Shown piece after piece: positions 53,001 through 61,300 of a stretch of 64,000 nt of DNA. Source of the stretch: a virus; the IMG/VR virus record IMGVR_UViG_3300031951_000001, positions 124,001 through 188,000 of that record; one strand, written 5' to 3'. Each line of letters starts with the position of its first letter. The stretch's first letter is position 1. The notes beneath the pieces were generated by a model that ran no database searches, was not told where the DNA came from, and was given only the letters and a program-made list of their open reading frames with translations. A program made the position numbers and the translations under genes.

Positions 53001-53834
53001 TACGCAGATGTTAATGGTAAGTTAGATGGGTGGATTAGTCCTACCACAATTACAGGTGGTACAAACATTCAAATAGTAGGGTCTTGGCCTAGTTTCGGTA
53101 TCAACTTTACAGGAACAACAGGGTCAAGTTTTACAGGTGGTACTGTATCAGGGGCAACCATATTTACAAATGGATTAACTGCGAATACAATATCGGCAAC
53201 CACATATCAAAACTTACCTGTTAGTGGTTTGACTGAAGGTGAAAATATATCTATTACAGGTAGTAATGGTAATTTTACAATATCATTTACAGGTACAACA
53301 GGTTCTAATTTTACAGGTGGCACGGTGTCAGGAGCAACAATCTTCACAGATGGTTTAACGGCAAACACAATATCGGCAACCACGTATTACAATTTACCTG
53401 TCAGTGCGGTTACAAATGGAGACGGAATATCAGCATCAACTAGTGGTGGAGTTGTGACAATTACAAATACAAGACCACAAGGGATTACAGGTGTAACGGC
53501 AACTGATGGATTGTCTGGTGATACAACAAATTTCGCAACAATAATAATCAATACTGATAAAGGGTCCTCTCAAAATATATTCAAGAATATTCAGATTGGG
53601 GGGATTACTCAATTTGGTGCGAATTCAAATAATTCAAACCTTAACTTTAGTGGTGTTGGTATTACAATTACTTCCGCGTCCACAAACACACTTGTATTTA
53701 CAAATGCGGGAGTTACAAGTATAACTACAGGATATGGATTATCGGCCGATACATCAACAGGTAACATAACTATTGTTCAAGTGTTTGATTATGGAAAGTC
53801 TTACACTACAGGAAATAACTTAAATTATTTATAA
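47004..53834 (+). CDS. Giant tail fibre, beta-helical, with internal repeats
   Basis: 2,276 residues, the largest gene in the window. It contains multiple fibre-shaft units: the YLPLSGGTV element recurs (about 113, 235, 925) and a ~32-residue unit (FVTGFSL ... FTISLSAYT) occurs near 202 and 880. Two regions of roughly 250-300 residues (about 1029-1320 and 1329-1600) start with DFNSIKNAVNSI or DFTSIKSAVDYL and continue as right-handed beta-helix repeats, like pectate-lyase-fold fibres or depolymerases. A 60-residue tandem repeat lies near 2040-2135. No catalytic site could be assigned. Probably the long fibre that contacts the host surface. Confidence 0.78.
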   Translation: MSDISNQLIKDSYNYVLQSDIGTGVVYRIGGLIPVNPIFQSGLTVGGGFTYSGAGEQFGYALLTDGTGYAYWGPVSAATPSSGVTSITVGEGLSANTSTGNVTIVFTGSTGITGEYLPLSGGTVTGLTFFNSGVDINSLTAFTAIFDNITVNTQADLNGLDVQGLAYFANDVKLYTDLEVDGNAYIGTVSATTYLNYPDSYVTGFSLSSNTITLRQNRPDQYSAFTISLSAYTDISGDYLPLSGGTVYGNTTFTSGLTVNYIDFDTTPNVPAPTGGTVYFDSTENALSYKPITPSNDVTVNLGQESLIRLYNNLGYQINNGQALHITGATSGAPTVSLAVGTGGDAVQFQISGIATHDIPNLSYGFMTVFGVVRDVNLTGFTVGEQVYLSQTVPGAFASYSELSFTGRTCEVGHVLDNSSSGKLQVTILNEIEGTIITTQENNILAANNSSTGVFQFSGLSITTPSGTTFNVGAVEGWIIDNTTSPANPTIQLIIYPGSTGNTALYVSSATETYILLTSGLTLIQQTTFPTPQQRRQNLYLGKFGHGNRQFLINAFNEPDSALSPVSQLRDMFTAVKLINDGVIASPNAANLNINTSAGVLYGLGIGYVTNKLNPNSLTINSQSPATFQYRTQTGGTAVNTTLIEPGFYDLNGVIEPITGTKATNQRIYLLQNGQIRIQYGQEPYNQLAAAVAALQNETFVTFPNFRDNGILIGVLSILSSCDDLTDTSKAQFFSVSKFGELIGAAGGTSTTTLQQAYDNSGDPEIVINATLDGLSIKNGTTNPDNTTQLLQGLNSGGTVTSFIRADGAISGSTIFGNGSGLTHVFKSVQINGTPQFSANTNTFINFSGINLTITSGANNTLIFSAGTGGNSSGTTEDTFVTGFSLNNNIITLSQNRVDQYSAFTISLSAYTGGTGSTVVVSGDYLPLSGGTVTGATNFTAGLNVTGNTILSGLTTVYGVIPVSAAIKPGVNNSYDLGEPSFRWREIYTTNIDATNTITTPYLYANTIFTTTISATTYYNLPQIVINNTLTVALTGSTDTNVDFNSIKNAVNSITGATSANTYTVSVAGGLYNEDPFTIPSWVSVVGESSISTVIQANDPSQTLIRLSDQSAIFDCQIQGCTGTGVSAVLYSSSTTPQSSAISYVENVRFGANYTHAKVVAYGNANIIMQCSNVKYGGYPFTIGFYATNNTDGIGRMQLRNVTSTNGGIVTTSGLIFAKADAASCGFIVNGCLLTKAVGAAAGTGFYVENGGFLRLTAVNFQRWAVGIDAPQIGSAPSIDAIALNFENNTIDVNIAHSGATGKIQGTDNFLKTIINQNAPLYEVNQDPKEITVAKKGGDFTSIKSAVDYLISSGNTSSTNRYVISVGPGEFAEDEIDLTNTPYVSIVGSNIQTTLIKPTGSTQNIISIGVNNEVSFLTLSGAPSGYSALYCYDIGDFAQAHKVSFYDCHTNVWVESSTQDTKFFGEYLDFNGDYTYGTKVIGNNGYLALANMENYYNFPTGAGITYCNYATGSGATISVFVGDNVSNGVSGTTAFYIQDNASLNASTITSDGCTYGIRNPNIGGSVTFDVDNASFVNGQWDLYVESVNTFGTFAGSSSHQKLFTQSSDIYWSILDIDDGEFDITRKASVTFADGTHTDFTTLIFEGGSMGVMSGGTLTEGTGTTVNVATGFGYLEKSSNNGVVQRIDWSSSTISLSANTDTYIYFNENEILSSSGTRPDSQYNITLGRVVTDSSSIIIIDQSPFNASHTSNRFGNLFREALGPIYADGSITTEGVTPFTLNVTQGEYYYSTNEFNPIGGTGITFTQYYRAGTGSTWVTTATTLVNNTQYDNNGTLTGLTASAYTKHTLYVVGDGVDEQFMLVIGQDEYSTLVEAENALLPLPPSYFIDSVSQVASIYIRQGNSNIIEIEDIRPTIGFRAGGVNASSVHGNLLGLTADDHLQYLLVDGGRAMAGNLNMGSNNITNAGTINGVTIQTHATRHQFGGADPVGTVTPTANAIPYADVNGKLDGWISPTTITGGTNIQIVGSWPSFGINFTGTTGSSFTGGTVSGATIFTNGLTANTISATTYQNLPVSGLTEGENISITGSNGNFTISFTGTTGSNFTGGTVSGATIFTDGLTANTISATTYYNLPVSAVTNGDGISASTSGGVVTITNTRPQGITGVTATDGLSGDTTNFATIIINTDKGSSQNIFKNIQIGGITQFGANSNNSNLNFSGVGITITSASTNTLVFTNAGVTSITTGYGLSADTSTGNITIVQVFDYGKSYTTGNNLNYL
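47607..47703 (+). repeat. Shaft repeat unit, first copy
   Basis: Begins GTTACAGGTTTTTCATTAA; a closely matching copy lies at 49644-49740. Both encode a VTGFSL...LSAYT unit in the giant fibre, about 680 residues apart. Confidence 0.85.
49644..49740 (+). repeat. Shaft repeat unit, second copy
   Basis: Second copy of the 97-nt unit at 47607-47703, differing by scattered substitutions. Both are followed by YLPLSGGTV units, suggesting modular growth of the fibre shaft. Confidence 0.85.
53129..53406 (+). repeat. 180-nt tandem repeat near the fibre C-terminus
   Basis: A unit starting TTTTACAGGTGG (53129) recurs 180 nt later (53309), encoding FTGGTVSGATIF...GLTANTISATTY twice. The exact 60-residue period suggests recent unequal crossing-over. 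Confidence 0.88.
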
Positions 53835-53842
53835 TTAATAAT

Positions 53843-54271
53843 ATGCCAGCAAATACACAACCAATATTTTCAATTAAAGGAGAGGTTCAATGGTCATCTC
53901 TAATGAATTCGGCTAATACAGGAAACGTTACGGGAGCAACATCCTATTTAGTTTTTACCGCAGGAACAAACGGAAGTTTTGTCCAAAAAATAAGATTTAG
54001 ACATGTACCTCCATCAGGTAATACAAACGCAACAGTTGTTCGTGTTTGGATTAATAATGGCTCGGATGTTACTGTTTTATCAAACAATACATTGTTTGAT
54101 GAAATCACAATGGCAAATAATACTACTTTTTCACAGGTCGCATCAACACCATTTTATGAGATACCATTAAATTTTGCGCTACCACCTGACTATAGGATAT
54201 ACGTAACATTAGGTACCGCACCTACGGCAGGAGCCAATATTCAAGCAACAGTTATAGGAGGGGACTACTAA
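53843..54271 (+). CDS. Small virion protein after the giant fibre
   Basis: 142 residues, beta-rich and Thr/Asn/Ala-rich (TGATSYLVFTAGTNGSF, TLFDEITMANNTTF), with no signal peptide. It follows the giant fibre by 8 nt and its stop overlaps the next start by one base (TAATG). A fibre accessory, connector or trimerisation role is likely from position; the family is not recognised. Confidence 0.58.
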   Translation: MPANTQPIFSIKGEVQWSSLMNSANTGNVTGATSYLVFTAGTNGSFVQKIRFRHVPPSGNTNATVVRVWINNGSDVTVLSNNTLFDEITMANNTTFSQVASTPFYEIPLNFALPPDYRIYVTLGTAPTAGANIQATVIGGDY

Positions 54272-54447
54272 TGTACTACAATAAAATACAATTCGTTTAT
54301 GGGTCCCCAGTTGAATTTGGATATTTGATTGTGGATGACCAAGGAAATCAAGTTAGAATAACCGATTTAAGTGGAAACACATTATCACTTGGGGGGTGTG
54401 GATATTTCTGCACAGACCCCAATGAGTTACCTGATTGGGCTGAATAA
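54271..54447 (+). CDS. 58-residue protein linking fibre and adhesin genes
   Basis: 58 residues, easily missed by length filters. It starts MYYNKIQFVYGSPVEFGYLI and ends with GCGYFCTDPNELPDWAE. Both ends overlap the neighbours by exactly one base (TAATG at 54269-54273 and 54445-54449), which strongly supports translation. Sequence is beta-rich with two Cys near the end. Its place in the TAATG chain suggests it is a stoichiometric fibre or adhesin partner. Confidence 0.7.
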   Translation: MYYNKIQFVYGSPVEFGYLIVDDQGNQVRITDLSGNTLSLGGCGYFCTDPNELPDWAE

Positions 54448-55325
54448 TGGCATACGATTTATTTGATTTACCTCAAACTCCAAACACACAAATTTATAAT
54501 TCAAGGGGAACCTATGTGTGGAACAAACCACAGGGCATAACTATGGTTAATTTTTTTGTGGTTGGTGGTGGAGGTGGTGGAGGTGCCGGTGGTGTTGGTG
54601 GAACTACAATAGGTATTGCCGGTGGTGGAGGTGCCGGTGGTGGAGGCGTTACAAAACTATTAATTCCGGCGATTTTTATACCTGAAAGTGTGACTGTAGT
54701 TGTTGGTGAGGGTGGTAATTCAGCAACCGCTGGAGGGTCATCTTATGTTGATATTTTTAATGGGTTAAATGTTGTTTCTACCAGACTTCTTATCGCAAAT
54801 GGTGGAGCCCAAGGGGGTAGTGCAACTGTGGGAACCGCAGGAACCGCGGGGGGAGGAGCTGCTGTCATCACAGCAACCGCTTCAGTTTATCACAATTTAG
54901 GTATTTTCACAGCAATTGCGGGAGGAAACGGAGGTGCCGGTGCTCTGCAGGGAACGGCCGCGGCGGTCTCAACAACCACTACTCTTACAGGTGGTGGTTC
55001 GGGAGGTGCTGGTGGAGACTCAGTTTCCATTTTTGGGACGCCAGGAACCATCAACGGTAATGGAACTATCCTACCGTCATCACCCCCAAACCCTAGAACT
55101 GTTTCGTTGAACGGTGTTGGAGGTGTTTACAGTATGGCCCCGTTTCAGTCATATGGAGGTGGAGGAGCTCATGGTGGGGCTAGAACTGCCGGAGTTCAAG
55201 GAGGGACTGGCGGTAATGGGGTTTATGGTTCAGGTGGTGGAGGTGGAGGTAGTAGTAGGTCACCCGCAACTGCAGCCCCTGGAGGAAAAGGAGGTGATGG
55301 AGTTGTAATAATAACATGGTTTTAA
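54447..55325 (+). CDS. Glycine-rich tail-tip adhesin, copy 1
   Basis: 292 residues. An N-terminal cap (YVWNKPQGITMVNFFVV, about 24-40) precedes long Gly runs (GGGGGGGAGGVGG, GGGGAGGGG) alternating with variable loops. The end GGKGGDGVVIITWF matches the terminal motif of Gly-rich tail proteins. Gly-rich sandwich domains form the receptor-binding tips of gp38-type adhesins in some T-even phages, so this may be a host-recognition tip. It is the first of three diverged tandem copies. Confidence 0.7.
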   Translation: MAYDLFDLPQTPNTQIYNSRGTYVWNKPQGITMVNFFVVGGGGGGGAGGVGGTTIGIAGGGGAGGGGVTKLLIPAIFIPESVTVVVGEGGNSATAGGSSYVDIFNGLNVVSTRLLIANGGAQGGSATVGTAGTAGGGAAVITATASVYHNLGIFTAIAGGNGGAGALQGTAAAVSTTTTLTGGGSGGAGGDSVSIFGTPGTINGNGTILPSSPPNPRTVSLNGVGGVYSMAPFQSYGGGGAHGGARTAGVQGGTGGNGVYGSGGGGGGSSRSPATAAPGGKGGDGVVIITWF

Positions 55326-55334
55326 TATTTTTTT

Positions 55335-56192
55335 ATGTCATATAATTTACCGGATACATCGTATAGAACTCAAATATTTTATCAAAGTGGTCAGTGGATA
55401 AAACCACAAGGTATTACAATGATATATATTACGGCAATAGGTGGTGGTAGTGGAGGAGGTGGGGGAGTGTCCGCGGCTTTAGGGGTTAATGCTCTTGGTG
55501 GTGGAGGAGGAGGTTCAGGATGTATAACAAGATTAATGATTTCTGCGGATTTGGTACAGGATACTCTAAAAATAACTATAGGGTTAGGAGGTGGTGGTGG
55601 AGCCGCCGGAGTAACGGGTATTGCCGGAGGTGATACAACTGTTGATGGAGTACCATCCACCCTATCAACACTAGTTTATTCTGATGGTGCTGGAACAGGT
55701 GGGTCAACAGGTGGAGGTGGAGGAGTAGGTGGCGCCGCAATGACTCTACAATCGGCAAATTTAGCAGGGGCTTCCGTGTTTTTATCTGCGGCTGGAGGGA
55801 CCGGAGGTGCCGGTACTAGTCTTCTTGCGTCCAATGTAACTTACGGAGCGTTACCGGCCGCAGGTCCATTACCTATAACACCAGGTGCTGGTGGAGGATT
55901 TAAGGATTCATCAAATAATAGTTTTAGTGGTGGAAGTATAGTAGGTGCTGGAGTTGTACCTACATTTTCAGGAGGTACTGCTGGCGGAGGTAATGGAATT
56001 GATTGTCAAATTAGTACATTAGCCCCATTAATACAAATAGGGGGAACCGGAGGTGGGGGTAATGCGAATGGTACAGGTGGAATAGGTGGAAACGGAGGAA
56101 TTGGTTGTGGAGGTGGAGGTGGTGGAGGTGGAATAACAGGAGGAGCCGGAGGAAAAGGCGGGGACGGTCTTGTAATAATAAATTGCTGGTAG
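55335..56192 (+). CDS. Glycine-rich tail-tip adhesin, copy 2
   Basis: 285 residues with the same plan as copy 1: FYQSGQWIKPQGITMIYITAIGG, then Gly-rich sheets and variable loops, ending GGAGGKGGDGLVIINCW. Pairwise similarity is concentrated in the N-terminal KPQGITM motif and in the last 20 residues; the loops differ in length and sequence, consistent with rapid receptor-driven change. It sits 9 nt after copy 1 and is probably expressed with it. Confidence 0.7.
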   Translation: MSYNLPDTSYRTQIFYQSGQWIKPQGITMIYITAIGGGSGGGGGVSAALGVNALGGGGGGSGCITRLMISADLVQDTLKITIGLGGGGGAAGVTGIAGGDTTVDGVPSTLSTLVYSDGAGTGGSTGGGGGVGGAAMTLQSANLAGASVFLSAAGGTGGAGTSLLASNVTYGALPAAGPLPITPGAGGGFKDSSNNSFSGGSIVGAGVVPTFSGGTAGGGNGIDCQISTLAPLIQIGGTGGGGNANGTGGIGGNGGIGCGGGGGGGGITGGAGGKGGDGLVIINCW

Positions 56193-56198
56193 ATACAA

Positions 56199-57074
56199 AT
56201 GATAGACGTAAATAATCTCGCTCAAAAAAATAACTTTCAAATTTTTTATTCCTCGGGTATATGGACAAAACCCAGGGGGGTAAGTAGTATTTTAATAACC
56301 GCAATAGGAGGCGGAGGAGGTGGTGGAGGAGGATTTAGTGCCGCTTCGGGCTCCAATAAAGCCGGAGGTGGAGGAGGGGGTTCAGGAAGTATATCAAGAC
56401 TTTATTTACCATCCATTGTTATTCCTGATGTATTAGAAATAACCGTAGGTAATGGAGGTTCTGGAGGGGCAACAACAGTTGCGGGTACAAGTGGGGGTCA
56501 AACAATAGTTGAGGTTGCCAACAGTGTTAACGCCTCCCAAACTTATGTTTTAGTTGCAAATGGGGGTGGAGGTGGAGGAGCCGGTACCGCGGCGGCTAGA
56601 GGTACTGCCGGATTAGCAGGAACAATATCAAGTGCGGCAGCGGCATTATATTCAAATTTAGGTCACCCTATTTTTACTGTAGGTATGGTTGGTGCGTTAG
56701 GAGGTCTACCTACGGCTAATTCACCAGGTAATAGTATAAGTTTAGGAGTTTTAACACCATTTATCCCCGTGTCTGGTGGAGCTGGAGGTGGAGCAAGGAC
56801 CGCTAACGGAGGTTCTGTAATACCCGCGCTAGGTACAGACATTCCAACCATTGCTGGAGGTACTTCAACAAGTATTGATGGTAAGGGTGGATTTTATAGA
56901 CTAAAAGGGTTTTATAGTTTGGGGGGCGGTGGTGGTGCAGGTGTTGAAACGTCGAATGGCGGTAATGGTGGCCCAGGAGGACCTGGTTCAGGTGGTGGGG
57001 GAGGAGGTTCAGGTACAACAGGAGGGACTGGTGGAAAGGGAGGTCAAGGTATTGTAATAATAACTTGTTGGTAA
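56199..57074 (+). CDS. Glycine-rich tail-tip adhesin, copy 3
   Basis: 291 residues. FYSSGIWTKPRGVSSILITAIGG at about 14-36 and the final GGTGGKGGQGIVIITCW match copies 1 and 2; the middle is again Gly-rich with a unique loop pattern (PSIVIPDVLEITVGNGGSGG). Three copies imply either a heterotrimeric tip or alternative tips used against different receptors. It ends the fibre/adhesin transcript; a 60-nt AT-rich gap follows before the second sugar block. Confidence 0.7.
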   Translation: MIDVNNLAQKNNFQIFYSSGIWTKPRGVSSILITAIGGGGGGGGGFSAASGSNKAGGGGGGSGSISRLYLPSIVIPDVLEITVGNGGSGGATTVAGTSGGQTIVEVANSVNASQTYVLVANGGGGGGAGTAAARGTAGLAGTISSAAAALYSNLGHPIFTVGMVGALGGLPTANSPGNSISLGVLTPFIPVSGGAGGGARTANGGSVIPALGTDIPTIAGGTSTSIDGKGGFYRLKGFYSLGGGGGAGVETSNGGNGGPGGPGSGGGGGGSGTTGGTGGKGGQGIVIITCW

Positions 57075-57134
57075 ATTAAAACTACTATTTACCATCTAAC
57101 ATAAATTAATATTTTTTCTATAAAAACAATTGTA

Positions 57135-58382
57135 ATGAAAATTTTTATTCAAATCGCATCGTACAGGGACCCACAACTTATCCCTACTATTGAAAGTGCG
57201 TTAGAGAACGCAAAAAGACCTAAAAATTTAGTATTTGGTATTGCAAGACAATTCCATGAAGAAGATGGTTTCGATAATCTCGATAAATACAGAAAGGATA
57301 AAAGATTTAGAATTTTAGATATTCCATATAGTGATTCTAAAGGTGTTTGTTGGGCTCGTCACCAAGTACAACAACTTTATAAGGGTGAAGAATACACCAT
57401 GCAGATTGACTCACACATGAGATTCGAAAAGAATTGGGATGATGAGTTTATTAAGATGGTTAAACAACTTCAAAAAGATGGTCACAAAAAACCATTGCTG
57501 ACCGCCTATGTTTCATCATTTGACCCTGATAACGACCCGGCAGCTAGAGTCCAAGAACCATGGAGAATGGTGTTCGACCGTTTTATTCCCGAAGGTGCGG
57601 TATTCTTCTTACCTGAAACATTACCGGGTTGGCAAGATATGAAGAAGCCAGTAACCGCTCGTTTCTATTCCGCTCACTTTGCGTTCTCCGTTGGGGAATT
57701 CAGTACGGAAGTGCAACACGACCCTGAATACTATTTCCACGGAGAAGAGATATCAATCGCCGCAAGAGCACATACTCACGGATATGATTTATTCCACCCT
57801 CATAAAGTTTTAGTATGGCACGAATATACTCGTAAAGGAAGAACCAAGCAGTGGGATGACGACAGAGAATGGCACCTGAAAAATAACCATGCTCACAAAA
57901 AGAATCGTCAATTATTCGGAATGGATGGTGAGGAAATGATTGATATGGGTATATACGGTTTTGGTACCGAAAGAACTTTGGCCGATTATGAAAAATATGC
58001 TGGAATCAATTTCAAGAAGAGAGGTGTACAACAATATACGTTAGATAAACTTTATCCACCAAATCCACAGAATTTTGAAACTGAAGAGGAATATATGGAG
58101 TCATTCTCATCAATTTTCAAACACTGTATTGATGTTGGTTATTCTCAAGTACCTGAAACTGATTATGATTTTTGGGTAGTTGCATTCCACGGGGAAAACG
58201 ATGAAACATTGTATAGATTAGATGCCGACCCCGGCGAAATTTCAAGAATGAAAAATGACCCTGACGGATATTGTAAAGTATGGAGACAATTCCAAACTGT
58301 TACAAAACCAAAGTATTGGGTTGTATGGCCTTACTCAACATCAAAAGGATGGTGTGAAAGAATAACCGGTAATTTATTTTAA
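57135..58382 (+). CDS. GlcNAc-transferase family protein (polypeptide GlcNAcT-like)
   Basis: 415 residues. KIFIQIASYRDPQLIPTI, SDSKGVCWARHQVQQLYKGEEYTMQIDSHMRFEKNWD (about 66-101, DSH at 92-94 as metal site), SSFDPDND, SAHFAFSVGEF and YFHGEEISIAARAHTHGYDLFHP are hallmarks of the GlcNAc family (Pfam PF11397), which includes a Dictyostelium enzyme that adds GlcNAc to a protein. Presence directly after the adhesins makes virion glycosylation a natural hypothesis. A near-motif (CTATTTACC) lies upstream. It starts the second sugar block. Confidence 0.8.
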   Translation: MKIFIQIASYRDPQLIPTIESALENAKRPKNLVFGIARQFHEEDGFDNLDKYRKDKRFRILDIPYSDSKGVCWARHQVQQLYKGEEYTMQIDSHMRFEKNWDDEFIKMVKQLQKDGHKKPLLTAYVSSFDPDNDPAARVQEPWRMVFDRFIPEGAVFFLPETLPGWQDMKKPVTARFYSAHFAFSVGEFSTEVQHDPEYYFHGEEISIAARAHTHGYDLFHPHKVLVWHEYTRKGRTKQWDDDREWHLKNNHAHKKNRQLFGMDGEEMIDMGIYGFGTERTLADYEKYAGINFKKRGVQQYTLDKLYPPNPQNFETEEEYMESFSSIFKHCIDVGYSQVPETDYDFWVVAFHGENDETLYRLDADPGEISRMKNDPDGYCKVWRQFQTVTKPKYWVVWPYSTSKGWCERITGNLF

Positions 58383-58387
58383 TATAT

Positions 58388-61300
58388 ATGAAAATTTGTT
58401 TCGCGACAGACGTTAATTATCCAAATTATACAAAAAGAATTCAAAGAAACACATTAAAAGATTTTTTGGATAGAAAATTATATGAATATGATGTTAGTTA
58501 TTATATCTCTACTAATCGTCCTAAAGATTTAGAGAAGTATGATAATATTAAAAATGTTAGAATATTCGATATAAATGAATTGAGAAGTTCTCATGATTAT
58601 TCTTTACAATATGAATTACTTCCTGAGGACCCTACTGGAATATATCCCGCAAGGTACCCTTGGAACTTGAGGAGGTTTGTGATTGAGCAAGCGGCTAAAG
58701 ATGGTTTTGATTATATCATATATGTGGATGGAGATACTGTGTTTCACAAACATGTAAATACTGAAGAAATTGTTAATACTATAATTAGAAATCACGAGCC
58801 TAATACTGTTAAAACAAATGCTGCGGTTTTCTACTACTCTAAAGAATCAACATCAGAAGTTTTTCATTTACACCCCAAGTATTTTGAGGTTTTAAATCGA
58901 GAGTTTAAAGATGAAGAGCTTCATACTATGGACGGGCCATGCATGATTTTTATCGGGGAAAATCCTGAAAAAATATTAGAGTTAACAAAAGTTTGGCACA
59001 AGTTTGCCGAATTTGGTTATAAGAAAGAATTTGGATTTGGGTACGAAAGTAACTTTCATGGTAATCTATCATTTAGTATTCCGATATCAGGTTTTAGAGT
59101 AAAATCAGAAGCCTATCCGTTTTATGCTGACCATGTGTCTGAAGATAGATACACTTATGGTAATCAGCATATAAACTCTCAAGAAGATGTAGAAGAAGTT
59201 TTAGCTCCTGTAGAAGAAGATACATTTGATGGTCTATTTATTAAAAAAAATATACCAAACACCCAACCACAAATAAGTGATGATTTATTTAATGTGGAAA
59301 ATATTATGGTTGAGTCAACTAAATCAGAACCTTATATTTTTGGAATACCATCTTCGAATACATTGAATTCCAATCAAAGTACTCATAGCGAAAATTCTAT
59401 AACATTTTTAATGTCTAAATACTTTTCTCCTAAAGTACAAAGCAAATATACATTAATTTATGAGTCATTATTTAAACCTTTAAAGGATGGTAATTTAAAC
59501 ATTTTAGAAATCGGTGTAGGTACAGTCTCAAAAACTCCTTTAGATGGAATGAGTCACGTACCAAGTGGTATGTATGGATGGAAAGAAAGAAATTTAGGTT
59601 ACGAACCAGGAGCATCACTTAGGGGATTAAGAGACTATTTTACAAACAGCCAAATCCATGGTGTTGACATTCAACCTGATTGTTTGATTGAGGAAGAAAG
59701 AATTAAAACTGTTTTATTTGATTCTACAGACAAATCAAGGGCGGATGAGTTTTTTGAGGACGGCACTTTTGATATTATCATTGATGATGGTGACCATGAC
59801 CCAAACTTCCAAATTAAAACTTTAACAAACTTTTATCACAAGTTACACGATGGTGGGTTATACATTATAGAAGATGTAGTTAATAGAGAAAAAGTTTGTA
59901 GTTATCTCGATGAAAATGAGATTAATTATAAGAACTACGATGTTAATGTAATAGTAATATCTAAAAAAAAAAATTTTGAATTCACGGTCCCTTCTGAAGA
60001 TATAGAAATGAGAAAACCTGAAATTACTGAATTAAGAGCTCCTGAACAACCTATTCATTTTGTTAATGAGGAAAAAGAATTTAAAATTAATGGTATTAAA
60101 TTTGCCGACAGAGGATTTTTCATCAATTTAGATAGTAGTACTGACCGACTTAGACTTGTTGTTAATCAAATAAAAAAATACGATATAGAGGGTCTAAATC
60201 GTTTTCCAGCACTAACCGATGAATGGAGACACTTTTCGTGCACTAAAAGTCATTTAAAAGTTTTTGAAACTTCATTACTTGAGGATTATGAAACAATCTT
60301 TGTGGCTGAAGATGATTTTATGATTGAGGATTTGTGTTATTATCCTAATGGTTCTCCACAAAAATTCAACGATGTTTTACAAAGAGTTAGTGAAGATTTA
60401 AAAAACGTAGAATGGGATGTTTTAACTTTTGGTTGTAATCCGAAAGGACCACTAATTCCTATTACCGATAATTTGGCGGTTGCCAATAAAAGTACAGGTG
60501 CTTGGGCGTATTTGATTAAAAAGAAAGCTTACAGATATCTTTTAAAAAATTCAAATTATAAAAGGGATGTTACCGCGATTGATGATTGGTTACCTTTATT
60601 AAATGATAAAGGATTTGTTACACTTACAACAATACCTTTAACAATAAATCACGGAATTGGGTTGGTTTCAACTCTCCAACCGGCAGGACCTGTAAATTAT
60701 GACGGATGGATAAAAGGGTCATATCATAAGTTTCTTTATGATATCTACCCAAGTAATAATTTTACAAATAATATTATTGAGAAAGATTTGACTGTAATAA
60801 TTACCGGTCATTTTGTTGAGAACTCAATATATTATTTAAACTATCTTCTTCACAGTTTACCAAATGTTCTAAACAAGTGTAAGATATTTGTTCATTATGA
60901 TGAACACGGTGTTGATATAAACGACCAAAAAATAAAGTTATCGGCTTACTTTAGAGACACTAGACCTAACTTGAATGCATCAATATCATATAGTCACGGA
61001 GGTTTAATATCATCTATTGATTATATTATTGATAAGATTAAAACTCCATACTTCCTACTATTAGAACATGATTGGGTTTTTCTTGACAAGACAAATATTG
61101 ATTTTTCTTCCTTGTTATCGGCATTTAATAATCACAAATTCATAAACGCCGTATGGTTTTCAAAAGACGATAATCAAATGAGAGGATTTGAGATTGCTGA
61201 TGATGTTACAGGAGCAATAACTCCTTTCGAGCTTGAATCAAGAGTAGGTGAATGTAATTTAGTTACAAGTTGTCGTTGGTCAAATAATCCCGCAATTTTC

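Noticed and set aside
55391-57018. Minus-strand Pro/His/Leu-rich frames opposite the adhesins
   Set aside because: They mirror GGN glycine codons of the plus-strand genes and have no conserved pattern of their own.
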